Of a stretch of 64,000 nucleotides of DNA, positions 46,347-57,577 are shown piece after piece. The stretch is taken from the NCBI GenBank assembly GCA_029582165.1, contig CM055884.1, forward strand, positions 18,011,037-18,075,036. Direction: 5' to 3'. The notes under the pieces were generated by a model. The model did no database searches, was not told where the DNA came from, and saw only the letters and a list, made by a program, of their open reading frames with translations. Source of the DNA: Portulaca oleracea. Its lineage: Eukaryota > Streptophyta > Magnoliopsida > Caryophyllales > Portulacaceae. Made by a program: the position numbers and the translations under genes. Position 1 is the first letter of the stretch. Each line of letters begins with the position of its first letter.

Positions 46347-48571
46347 GAGGACCGTTTGTAAGCACCCCACCCCCACCCGACCTTTATCATTGACTATTTA
46401 CTTTATTTTGTGAAGTATAAGTGTGGGGGAGTGCTTCTTCGGGGTTTTGGAGTTGCGATGTCTGGTGGTTTTGGATTGTTGGTCTCTCGATTTCTTTTGG
46501 CATGAGCTCGCATATTTTGGGGATTGTTCGGTTAGGTTGCTCGGGTTCTTCCTTGTCTTGTGTGTTTGTCATGCATGATCGGGTTGTTGGATGGTTGTTT
46601 GATGGCTGTTTGTCGGTTGTTTTTTGTGGGTTGGACTGTTGTTTAAGCGTTTCTTGTTTGTATTTTGGGCATTGATGAATGTAACCGAATGTTTTTTGTG
46701 ATGAATGTTTTTTGTGCGTATCGAGTTTCACCCTTATTTTCCGCCTCAATGAGTGAGATTCGGGGATAAGGTAAGTTATTGGCAATATATATATTGTTCA
46801 TATTTTTTTGTTTTTCATCTTTTCAATTTCTTTTCATAATCTTTTAAGTTAGATTTTCCTTTCTTTTGCTTTTGGTCTCGCATGCGAATTCTATAGTAAT
46901 AAAGTCGTCTTTTACTCTAACATTGTTCCGACTCTCTTGAACGACGACTTCGGATCGCTATTTTCAACGCTTATGAAGAGATTGAGGTAATATCTTTCCA
47001 CCTTACTCTTTTATCTGATTCCTTATCATGATCCGTCGCATGCTTGATTTTCTTTTGGGTGGCGAACCCTATGAGTGTCTGTGTTGGGATATCTATTGCT
47101 GTTGGAGCCGTGTGGGCTCGGGTCGCCACCATTTCTACCTGCTAGTTGTTTTTTGTTTGTTTGTGTTTTGTAGGTTCTCTACCCTTTTCATGTGACACCT
47201 TCCCACAATGAGGACATTGTGGAGTTTTAAGTGTGGGAGAGGGGGGAGATATTCTATTTTAAGGGTAGATCACCTAGTCGTTTCGTTCTGTGTTTCCTAG
47301 TTTTACTAGTTTTTGCTTAAATTATAAGAAATTTTGTGTGAAAATGGAGAAAAAAAAAAGGGAGTGAAAACCTTTTCGTTTTTCTTTTTGTTTTTGTTTT
47401 GCTTTGTTTCCTAGATCTCGTGTTCGAAGTTGAGAAGCCGTTCTTCAATTTCCTTCTAAAAGTAATCGGTTGGAGCATTTTCAATCCTAACTCGGGTTCT
47501 AGTCGAGACTTAGCCTAAATAGACTCCCTTCATCAAGTGTCTTGTGAGACTCTCGTTCCTTTCTCGTTTTGTTGGGAACCCGGAGATTCTAAGGGCTTGT
47601 GTCTGAGTTTGTTTTTGTGTCTCGTTTAGCAAGAGCAAAAAGTGCAAAAAGAAAAGAAAAGGAAAAAGAAAAAGAAAAGAAAGAAAAAAGGAAAAAGAAA
47701 GAAGAAAGCTTTCTTAAGATATAATAACCTGAATAAGTGGAGCGTGTCGCTGAAGACATTAACCACCATACACTTAGCCAACCTACACGCCCTAGATTCG
47801 TGGTATGCAGATGGATACCCCTTAACCCTCCTCCTATATCGCTTTGCGACGGAGAAGCGTATGGAAAAGACCGTGTTGGGAGGGTATACCCCTTATATGG
47901 GCCGTCTAATTCCCGAAAGTAAGGCTAATACCGATTTTTTAAAAACCAAAAAGAAAGAAAAATGAGAAAAACGAAGAAAGAAAAGAAAAAATTTGCTTCT
48001 AAAAAGAGCGGGGCCTCCCCTTGCATCACCTACGGCCCTCACAAAGCTAAGGGCGACCAAATGCGAGGGAGGGCAACACTCCTCTTGGTTGTTCATTGTT
48101 TTCAAATTCGGATGCAAGTTTTTAAAGTCTTTTGGTTCCCGTTAAACCCTTGTTATATTTTTCACGGGGTTTAGCTCATATAAGGTGTAGGGAGTTAAAA
48201 ACCTTCAAGATCGACCTTTTTCTGAGTTTGGTGTTTGTGAGATGCTCCTAACGGTTACTTTGGGAGGTTTAATCGTGTTTTCTTAGTTTGGATTGCGAGA
48301 TCTTGTGAATCAAAGCCCTTGTTTTTCGTTCTTTTTGTCTTCTTCGGTTTTGTTTTCACTTTCCCTCTCTCCTTTTTCTTTGTCTTTTGTGGGTATAGCC
48401 ACTACAAACCCTCACGAGTCCATCTCGTCCACCCGGGCTGCCGGGGGGTTCAAAGGGCTTGGTGCATACGCTAAATGCACTTGTTTCTCTCCCACGACAG
48501 AGGAGTTTGTGTTAGTTAGTTTTGTTTTGTTCCGTTTTGCTCGGGACGAGCAAAGGTTTAAGTGTGGGGGG
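46347..48571 (+). other. Non-coding 3' tail and PPT of element B
   Basis: Holds three PPT-like boxes: ATAAGTGTGGGGGAG (46417-46431), TTTTAAGTGTGGGAGAGGGGGG (47225-47246, after a perfect hairpin) and the terminal tract AAGTGTGGGGGG (48560-48571) directly before the LTR. Also A/G-rich (47636-47710) and T-rich stretches. Lys-rich frames here are low complexity, not genes. Confidence 0.7.
47203..47222 (+). promoter_or_regulatory. Conserved hairpin in Athila 3' tail (element B)
   Basis: CCACAATG AGGA CATTGTGG forms a perfect 8-bp stem with a 4-base loop. Counterparts: 51077-51096 in C (CTACATTG AGGA CAATGTAG), 60093-60112 in I, minus-strand copies near 59085 and 59190 in G, and a decayed one at 27964-27983 in A. 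Confidence 0.6.
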
Positions 48572-50244
48572 TGTTTAGACCCGATTTCGTGTCTAAATAC
48601 CGCCTAAATCCTTAGGCTTTTGACTTGTTTCGTAGTTGCTTTAATAACTTTTAATGCGTTTTAGTTACTTTTGTAGTTTCCGAGGGGTTTCACTCAAAAC
48701 GATTCTAAATGGGCCAATTTTGCACCAATCTTGGGAATCCCGAGATTCCCTAAGATTCCACGAGCCCTGGATGTGTCAAAGGCAGCGGAAGCGGAAGCAA
48801 TGGTTGAAGAGCCTCCTGAAGAAAACTGTGGCCGAGAGACACCATGGCCACGGTCACCTTGACCATAGCCACGGTGTGATTGAGCCATGACCTAAGGAAG
48901 AAGCCTTGCACCCGAGATAGACCGAGGTCACGGTCACTCTGACCGTAGCCATGGTGGGATCCTACCCTGCCCAAGGAAGAAGCTGGCCGAACTAGACCGT
49001 AGCCACGGTCTCCCATGACCGTAGCCACGGAGGTGCGAAGGAGAGCGAAAAGTTGTCAGCCCTAATCGCCTAGACCGTGACCACGGTGCTTGGGGACCGC
49101 ATCTACGCGCGAAGCTAAGAGGAGAAATCGTCGCCTTACGCAGATCGCGGCCACGGTCCTCGATCTGCCCACGGTCCCTGGGCCGCTTTGTCTGTTGTGT
49201 AAAATGATGAGTTTTGAGTAACAACCTTAATTACTATTTAATGTATTTAGGTCATTTTAGATTAAGGGGGAGGAGACAGCAGTTTTTATCTATCTTTTAT
49301 GATACTTTAGCACTCTTTATCACATTTTTACGTCTTAGATTAGGGAGATTTAGGAAGATCTTTGCTGAGATTATTGGTTCTTGTATTGGATTCTCTTAAT
49401 TATTATTGGAAGTTTGAAGATTATTCTCAACTTTGGAGCATTGGAGCTTTATTATTCTGAAGTTTTCTCCCTTGTCATCACAATCCATGAGCATTTCTTA
49501 ATCCCTCTCTCTAATTTATTGCTTATTTATTAATCTTTGTTTTTTATATTGTTGTTGTTGTTGTTGAGTGTTTATTGTTATCTTGTTTACTCGATTAAGC
49601 ATGAATGAAGTTGTTGATGTTATTATCATGATAGTTAGGATGTTTAGTGGCTAGAACTTTAATGGGTTAGGGAGATATTAAGGGTGTGAGTGGGTGATTA
49701 GGTTTGGGTTAGCACTATTAGTGAGTAACTAGTTAGGAAATCAACTTCCTAATCCTATCATTCCCTCAAGTGGGATTTAATTGGGTGTGAAAGCATCCCG
49801 AATACATCCAACGCTTGTTGGACGGTAAAAATTAGGATAGTTAGTATTCTAGTTTGCGAAAGCGAATAGAAACTAACTAGGAAATTACGTTCTATTAACT
49901 TTCCTGGGTCTGTTGATGGATTTTGGGAAAGTTAATCCGGACAATCCTTGAAAGAGGAAGCCCAGTAGGTATTTTCTAACAGAATTACCATTTGATTTCC
50001 CTTTCTCGTTACTCTCTTGTTGCGAAACCCATTTCCTCATTCCCGTTTGCATCCCGAAAGTCTCCCGACACCCATTGTTTCACCTTTTTTACTGAACATA
50101 GTGTGTTTGTGTTGTTTTTACCCTAAATTCTATCATCCTTTCATGATCGTAAACCATACCTAGAGTCAACTAGCTGCAGCTAAGGCCCCTAGCTCCCTGT
50201 GGAAGAAGGATAAAACCGTGGTCTTACAAACCACTCGACTAACA
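48572..50244 (+). mobile_element. 3' LTR of element B
   Basis: 1673 bp, TGTTTAGACCCG to CTCGACTAACA. It has the word array at 48825-49180; its last part (49100-49190) has many small deletions compared with the 5' LTR. The right end abuts C ORF3. Confidence 0.9.
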
Positions 50245-51039
50245 GATGGGAAGGGTTTCTTTCGCAGGATAATTGGTGTTGATGACTGGGACCCTAGCAA
50301 CTCCACTTCTTCGCTCATTAGGAGCCCCACTTTGAGGTATGCACACCGCATCCTCTCATGCGGCATTTTTGGGAGACTCGGTAGTTCAAATAAGGCTACC
50401 AAAGCTAATTGCTACATATTGCATGCTATGCTTGATGCCGATAACCTTGCTGACCCAGCCGCCATGTTTGCATCGCACCTTTCACGCCTTGCTACCTCAT
50501 CCACCAAAGGGATAACCATAGGTGGATATGTTACGCATCTAGCACGCCAATTTGGTTTTAGACCGACCATGGTCAACCCTGACTGTGTTTCTAGTAGCAT
50601 GTTTTTCGATGGAGACCAGTGGTGTTCTTTTAACATGTGCAAATTCGACAGTGACCTCCGTTGTCTGTTGATTTACCCTAACAATGTTAGGTTTCCTTTG
50701 CCTTACCCTCACCTCTCCCCTCAAAACGAAGAAAACTTACTTTAGATGCCGCCTCTCCCCGATGTCGAGCCCTAACAGCAGCCCGAGCCCCAACAACCTC
50801 CAATAGACAATGAGGCGAGTTACCACGACCTCCAGATAGTCATTAACCGGACCGAGAGCCGCGTGAATGAGTTGCAGAAGTACCTTGTTGAGTCGAGGAA
50901 CCAATCCGATGGGCATTTCACACACCTTGATGAGTCGGACGCCCACCTTTCTAGCCTTTTTCAGGCCATGTTTAAGCAATCCTTACCTCCACCACCTCCA
51001 AACCAAACCACCTTATCCCCATCGAGCGATGATGAATAA
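50245..51039 (+). pseudogene. Element C ORF3, third part
   Basis: Resumes DGKGFFRRIIGVDDWDPSNS, LRYAHRILSCGIFGRLGSSN, KATKANCYILHAML, HLSRLATSSTKGITIGGYVT, HLARQFGFRP. TAG at 50743 and TAA near 50774 interrupt the Pro-rich and coiled-coil tail (HDLQIVINRTESRVNELQKY), which ends SPSSDDE at 51037. It matches the C-terminal half of Athila ORF3. The three ORF3 pieces together show C had an intact ORF3 before D and B arrived. Confidence 0.8.
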
Positions 51040-53153
51040 TCCTTTGCTCCGCTCTTACCCTCTCCACCATTGTCTTCTACATTGAGGACAATGTAGTGTC
51101 TTAAGCATGGGGGGCTTATATATCCACTTTGTGAATATTTCTTCTTATTTCTCTCTATTTTTCTGATTTTCTTTTATTTTCGTCTTTCTTTTTCTTGTTT
51201 CATGCTTAGTTTTAAATTTTTAGTGTGATTTTCTGGTTTTTAGTGTGTTTCTAGTTTGATTTTTCTTACTTTTGGTGTGTTTTCTTTTATTTGAATTTTT
51301 AGTTTGTGTGTTTCTTTGATTTGTCTTTAGTTTTCCTTTCTAAGTTATCTTCTTATTTGTCCTTCTAGTTTTAGATTTGCATTCACCTAGATTGCATTAG
51401 TTAGAGCATATTAGATTTTGCTTTCCTTTCTTTTCTTAGTTTGTTTTCTTTTTCTTTTTCATCCTTTTACATTTACTTTATTCAAAATCCAAAAAAATTA
51501 GAAATTAGAACAAGCCAAAAACAAAAACAGAAAAGACAAGAAAAACCAAAAAAAAAAAAGATAGGATCAGGATTAATAATCCGGAACACCTTTGGTGATG
51601 ATTTGTAAACCAATCTTACTTTCAGTTTACCTTGCTTCACTTAGAAAAGTCTAGCTGAGAACTTAAAAGTTTTTGAAACCGTTTTCTTCAAATCTTCTGA
51701 TTTTGAGTCATGTTATGAATAGTGTGCTTAACTGCTTTGACTATCTTAGTAAGTGTAAATATGCATGTCGCAAATCCTTGGGCTAGGTTTATTTGATTGA
51801 GCCTTATCCCGTGAGTCCAATAGCCTAAAGGGTGAATTGATCATTTTTATCAATTCCTTGATTTCTTTAGTGACTCCACCATTAGTTGCATCTCTATACT
51901 TGTTTTGCATCTTGCTTGAGACTACATATTTGCATTACATACTGTGACAAAGTGATTGAGGCATTCATTTTTATTTTGTTAAACTACATAGCCAAACAGC
52001 CTGCATGACATTATAATTACCGTTCTTTTCGCCCCGCCTAGCCTTTGATTATCCTTCTTTTATGATTGAACCCTAATGATACAAGCCTTAGCCTGTAATA
52101 ATTCCTATCCTTTGCCTTGCTTGGATGTATGAGAGTTTGTTATTTTTGAAGAGAAGGTTTGGTGTATTTTGAATAAAAGTGAAGAATTAGGGAGTGATTA
52201 TGGTCACTATTATAAATTGGGAAAAGTTGAAATTCCCACCTTTTGGATAGTTAGTGATTGGTTATGTTGTTCATATATCATATTGAGGTCAAAGCTATAT
52301 TTCCAAGTTTATCTTCTCCCTTGATCACCCACCAAAAAGAGAAGTAGTAAATATAAAAAATATATATATAAAAAAAGAAAAAGAGTTCCAAAAAGAAAAG
52401 GGTGATTAGGGAAATTCAATTTAAAGTTCTGAAAGCTTTTGACCTGGTTGTAAAGTTAGATGAGGTGTTTGATATCAATGAGGGAGAAAAGTGAGTTCCT
52501 TGCATAATTAAGCAAGAAGGTGAGATTGAGAGCAATTCTTTATCGAAAATCAATCCAAGCATGGCTCTTTAGCTCCTCATACCCAAATATTACCACTCCT
52601 TTCCCCTAACCTAAGCCTCGTTACATCCCCGAAAAGCCCTCTAGATTGTCACTTGTGCATTGCATACCAGTAGTGGAGAGCGAGATTCTTACCAAGCTTA
52701 TGGTAGATTGTTTCTTTTGGTCTGAGTATGAGAAAAACCCACATACATTTTCAAATTTGAGTGATTGAGTGTTCATATTCTTTCCTATTGTGAGGTTTGC
52801 TATTTTGACTGGCTTACATCCATAACTAACCGCGCATATTTGCATTATTCTTGACACTGTTGGCGAATTTGTACATATAAAGTACTTGTTCTCTTCCTTT
52901 GGTTTTAAAACTTCATTCTTATCTATTTTGAACTGAATTTTGTTCTCTTCCAGATTTACCTTGGTGCTTACTTGTTGAATTGATGTGTTTGATTGGTTAG
53001 CCTGAGGGGGTGTTTAATTTTGTTCCTTTTAACCCTATCGAAAACTCCTGTCACTTCTCTTTCATCCTTAGTTCCGTTTTTCCTGTTTAAGCCATTTCTC
53101 CTGTTTTGATTCTGACTTCTTGGGGACAAGTAAGAGCTAAGCATGGGGGAATT
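51040..53153 (+). other. Non-coding 3' tail and PPT of element C
   Basis: Starts with a hairpin (51077-51096) and PPT-like box CTTAAGCATGGGGGGC (51099-51114); ends with the true PPT GCTAAGCATGGGGGAATT (53137-53153) before the LTR. The 2 kb between is T-rich and non-coding. Confidence 0.65.
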
Positions 53154-54572
53154 TGATAAGTGATTTTTATATCATATTTTTAGGGCTCAAAACACATGTA
53201 TTTCATGCTTTTTATACCCGAAATTCCATATTTTTATACCAATTTCTGTGATTTCTTCAATTGGTTGTGAGATTGGTGCATTTTGTAGAGAATATTGGAA
53301 AAACACTTAAAAGCATGGAGAATTGATGAAAAACGGAGAAAATATGAAGAATTTCGACCCAAGATTTTCGACGGATAAAAAGAATGAAGGAAGAATGGCC
53401 CAAGCACCATGGCCCGACCCAAGATTTTCGACGGATATTGAAGATGCTGCCAGCACCCACAGGGACGCTGCCAGCGCCTCTGGCAGGGAGTTCATATGCT
53501 GAAGAAAAGCTCAAGCGCTACCAGTGTTTTTCAGACGCTACCAGCGTGCGGATGCGGAGACTTTGGAAATTGAGGCTAGACGCTACCAGCGCCTAATTCC
53601 CTAATCGAGTGTTATAAAAAATTCCTCCGCCCGCCGTTGACAACATCGAATATTTTTACCCATGTTTTTAGAGAGCTTTTTAGAGATACTTCTTAGTTCT
53701 TTCATTAAAGTTTAGTTCTTAGGTTTTTAGTAGTTTAGATTGTTGTAAATGATTCAAGGATACGAAGAAGATCGATTCGGGTGACACGAAGAAGATCGAT
53801 TCGGGTGACACGAAGAGATCGATTCCGTTACTTCAAACACCCGGTTATTTCTATTTTCTCTATGTTTCCCAATTTACATTCAGCTTGTGTTTTGTTTATT
53901 TCTAGCATTATGAGTAGCTAATTTCCTTTGTTTGTGGGATAAACTCAATGTCTTTTAATTGATTATGAATACAACCTCGGTGTGAAGTTATTCCTTTGAA
54001 CGTCTAATCTTCGTAATTCATCTGTCATAGTAAAATCTAGCTTACCGCCTTTTACTTGGCATTAGATTCTTAATAATATGATGAAAGTTTGAATTTTGAA
54101 TCGGAAAGACGTAGATTGAATAGGCTACAAAACAGTTAGAAATAATGGTTTCTTGCTTAGGGTCAATTATAATCACTTCTTATCTTTGATTAGGTTAAAT
54201 AGGCATGAAAATAAGTGTTTACTCTAATCACTATAGCTCACTTCGAATCGAAAGATTGTTGTGAAAGGCCTTGAAAGATTATAGACTCTGAATCTTTTTA
54301 TCACTTTATACCAGGATTGTTGATTAGTTGATTAATTGACTAGAGTGGACTCCCCTTAATGCTTTTTATAATCTGTTAGAACCTTAAAAATTCTTGCTTT
54401 CTTAGTCTAGTTTTCTGAATCGTTTCCCACAACTATTTGATCGACCTAGCATCCTTTGTAGTGAACTACTTTAATGTATAGTTGAACGCAAATCCCTGAG
54501 AGAGAATGATATTTTATTACTACACAGACCCGTACACTTGCGGTAGACGCCTATCACGTTTAGGGCTTGCCA
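53154..54572 (+). mobile_element. 3' LTR of element C
   Basis: Matches 15551-16939. Word array 53446-53600 (including acgctgccagcgcctc), TATA box at 53613, a short tandem duplication of gatcgattcgggtgacacgaag near 53770, and the same CCTATCACGTTTAGGGC end. Confidence 0.85.
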
Positions 54573-55620
54573 GCTATAAGGATCAAATAGGTACAGGCAT
54601 GTCCAAGTCCAAGAGTATCAATATTCAGCATCACACGTGGAAGGGTTACAAGTTCAAATATTTCCAAATTTTCCAATTTTCCAATTCTAACAAGTAGTTT
54701 CAATTTTGCAAGTACATGGCAGATTCTCAACCAAAATGAGATTTCTCGATTATTTGGGAATCCTTGAGAAGTCTACTTTAAACTATATTGGACTATAGTG
54801 AAACAAAATGCTAGATTGTTTTCTGCAATCCAATGTACATTATCAGGTCAACAAGGTTTCAGTTCCAGCAGTTCCAGTTCAGATCAAGCAGCTACAATGA
54901 AGGGTACTTGAGTCTTTTACCATCAAGCTCGGGTTGTTGAGATTATTCCAGCTCAGTTTGATGAATTTTCAGCATAACATCAACGAAGAGAGAGGCCAAT
55001 TACCTCCCAGCATATGAAAGGTTTCTATTGGTTCATTTTCCCTTTATCTTGGTTTTGGTCCAATCAGAAACAAGCTTGTATTTTTCTTTTATTTCTTTAT
55101 GTAAGCAGCACGTTTTAGTTAGAATGTAATGTAATATGATGCATTGAGTTAGTAGAAGTCAATTTAGTATTAGTTAAGGGAGATTAGAAGGTTTCTTCAT
55201 GTTTAGGAAACCTCTAATTAAACTAATTAGGAGTAGCTATAAATATGTTTTGCCCGGCTGCTTGTAAAAACTTAATCAGTGATTTGAATAGCATTTTGAG
55301 TGACAATAAACTCTCATTTGGCTAAGTCTACTTCAGTATCTAAGATTGGCAATCCTAGTTGTGTGTGTATTGCTCGATTGTTTCATTGTTGGTGTGCCTG
55401 TATCCATTGAGATGATCAAGTCCTTGCCCTTGTAATTCATTCTAAGGTGAGTCTGTATCAAATTGGAATACAAGTCTATCATGTTTATTTCTAATTGGTT
55501 GTCATCCATTCCAGCTAATTGCATCCAATTAGCTTAGTTAAAGTTCCAGCAGACCAGGTTTGAGTACTCGTGTGGCATCTATGAGGTCAAGCTCGGATCT
55601 TTGTGACCTTACATACATCA
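54573..55620 (+). mobile_element. 3' LTR of element E, right part
   Basis: Continues the E LTR after element C (gctataaggatcaaatagg, gggtttcag, cagcagttcc). Contains CTATAAATAT near 55238 and ends ACATACATCA before the TSD AAGAG. Confidence 0.85.
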
Positions 55621-56223
55621 AAGAGCATCGCGCCCGTTACCCCCCGCTACTCCATATCACCCTGCATGACTTCGCTCCGTCGCTCCTGCGACGGCTTGGG
55701 TTTTCATGCGCTTCCGTTGGTTAAAACGAGTGGTTTGGGCAACTCCTATGCCTTGTGTCTATACCTTGGATGTCGATTTAGATGGGGGGGGGGGAAGCTG
55801 AGGGTTAGAATCTAACTCTTCGTTAGGTTTTACCTAGCTTTTAGGTAGTGATTAGGAGATAATTAGTGAGTAATTAGAGAGATTTTTACTTGAATTCCTT
55901 CTTCATTTGGGTTTTGTAATCAAGATTGAAGACTTGTTGATTAGAGTATTGTTTGAAGCATCATTTTCATTGTTCATCATTGTTGATTGCATCCTTGATA
56001 GGTGACTTCCTTCCTTTTACCCTACTTGCCTTTGTCATTTACTTAATTACTTGTTAATTGTTTTGTTACTTGGTTCTTTGATTTGGAATGCTTTGTGATT
56101 GCTTGATTGTTCTTAGAAATCATGTTTAAGCTTGGTATTGATGTTGTTAGCTTAGTGATTAGCATGAGTAGTGGCTAGAGACCATATTGTTAGGGATTAA
56201 TAGGGATGTGGATAGGTGATTAG
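55621..56223 (+). mobile_element. Athila-type LTR, right half (element F)
   Basis: Resumes after the E TSD with catcgcgcccgttacc and runs through Athila-LTR-like text (gattaggagataattagtgag, ttgattgcatccttgatagg, gggattaatagggatgtgg). It is interrupted at 56223 by the LTR of element G (TSD candidate ATTAG, 56219-56223). Its remaining 3' end, PBS, gag and pol are absent. Confidence 0.6.
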
Positions 56224-57577
56224 TGTTCGGATGTAGAAATTCGGGGTTTAAAGAGTAAGGGTTGTCGTATCCACTGGGATGGTGTGTCAGGTGATAGGGA
56301 ATTGGTTTGGTAGGGTTTCAAATTGCGAAAAACAGTAAATAACTTAAATAAATGAACTAAACTAATTATGAATTGAAAACAATAAAACTAAAGAAAACAT
56401 GAATGAGAAACAAATCTTAACCTAAAGAAACAAGAACAAGAAACTAAACAAGAAAACCAATGCATAATCAATAAAGCAAATTACAACGACGAATATAAAG
56501 ACTAAAGTTAATACTGAATTTAAGATTAAAAACTGTAACCTGAACCGCAATTTCAATATTTTCTCCTGAATCTTTGTCTTCACGAACTTTCTCCCGAACA
56601 AACAAGAAAGGGCGTGATTCGGATTACTAAAGCTGCTTGAATCCTCACCTAAAGGGAGAATTCGAGGAACCTATCCTCCTCTTCACTAAAAAGATGGAAT
56701 TTATGGGAACTAATACAAATAGAATTGAAGTAACGACACAGAAAGTAAAAGCGAGAAAGAATAAGAACTTGAATAAACTTGAATTAAAATTCAAAAGAGT
56801 AACTTACAATGCGATCAATTCAGAGAAAACTTAAGAAAACTGAAAGCTAAAGAAAATAAAACTAAGTCTAAAACTAAGAACTAGAATACTAAAAATAAAA
56901 CTAAGTGTATGAATTTTTTTCTAATGAAGTCTTAATAGGTTTATATAGAAAGAATTAGGAAAGGGAAAAATAGAATAAACAACTTCAAAACCCTAGCATT
57001 CGATTAACGACGCCCAACGAGACAGACGCTGGGAGCGGGTGCCATAGCGCTGGGAGCGTTTGTCAATGAACCGTCGTTGGTTTTCCGGAAATTGGACATC
57101 GCGGACGCGACGCCATGGTCGCGAGCGCTACTACACATATGCTGGCAAGGGGTTGTGGGAACGCTGGGAGCGTGGCATGACCAACTCGAGTTTGGACGTT
57201 AGGCACTGGTAGCGGCCTAAGAAACGTTAGGAGCGTGTCATAGGTTTGCTGCTACTGTCTCGGACGTTGGAAGCGAAGCACTGGACGCTGCCAGCGCTTT
57301 TGCTGCTACTGCAAATTGCTGATGTCGCTGTTCGGTCGCGGGTGTAACACCCATTATAGCTGGCGCTACACTGGTCGCGGGTGCTGCACCTGGTGTAGCG
57401 GGGGCTACACCGTTTGGATTGGGTTGTTTTTGCCTCTTTTGTCTCCCTTTTCCTTAAATCCTTGATTTAACCTACAAAAACACAAACTCACCATAATTTA
57501 CTCATAATTAGAGGTTTAAAACAAGCAAAACCCTTTATCAACGGTATCAATTCGGCTCGAAATGAGACCGAACAACA
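56224..57577 (-). mobile_element. 3' LTR of Athila-like element G
   Basis: On the minus strand starts TGTTGTTCGGTCTCATTTCG right after a purine-rich tract and ends CTACATCCGAACA. The termini are inverted (TGTTCGG/CCGAACA). It carries its own word array at 57005-57415 (gacgctgggagcggg, gcgctgggagcgtttg, gacgctgccagcgc, tcgcgggtgtaacacc). Confidence 0.65.

Larger units (their letters stand above)
36955..50244 (+). mobile_element. Athila-type element B
   Basis: About 13.3 kb, same family and order as element A. The right LTR ends CTCGACTAACA exactly where C ORF3 resumes (GATGGGAAGG). At the left the first ~285 bp of the 5' LTR, the left TSD and ~75 bp of C ORF3 are deleted, so no TSD is visible. 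LTRs appear about 98% alike over 37320-37520 against 49210-49410, so it is probably among the younger insertions. Confidence 0.88.
15551..54572 (+). mobile_element. Athila-like element C without RT/integrase, nested
   Basis: LTRs of about 1.4 kb begin TGATAAGTGATTTTTATA (15551 and 53154). The PBS is a degenerate TGGCACCGTTTTCGGGGAT. C encodes gag (split by element A), protease, then passes directly to a non-coding leader and ORF3 (split by D and B); no RT, RNase H or integrase is present. Without insertions its length is about 9.4 kb. It would depend on enzymes from a relative. A perfect TSD could not be found: left flank ends cattga, right flank begins gctat, and about 7 bp of the target LTR are missing. 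Confidence 0.82.
9337..55620 (+). mobile_element. CRM-like Ty3/gypsy element E, with nested insertions
   Basis: Terminal TGATAGAGACC and ...TTACATACATCA are flanked by perfect 5-bp repeats AAGAG at 9332-9336 and 55621-55625. Order: LTR, PBS for initiator Met tRNA (TGGTATCAGAG), gag with CCHC knuckle, protease (IDGDSCTN), RT, RNase H, integrase, LTR. Protein motifs ([44 protein letters not shown]) and a pol frame running about 95 codons into the 3' LTR fit the CRM clade of chromoviruses. Without the inserted 39-kb element C its own length is about 7.3 kb. It entered an Athila-type LTR. Confidence 0.85.

Noticed and set aside
47642..47965. Lys-rich 107-codon frame
   Set aside because: Arises from an A/G-rich tract in the non-coding tail of element B; no conserved counterpart in A.
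55603..55815. 70-codon frame spanning the E/F junction
   Set aside because: It crosses the end of LTR E and the TSD into LTR F, so it is an accidental fusion.
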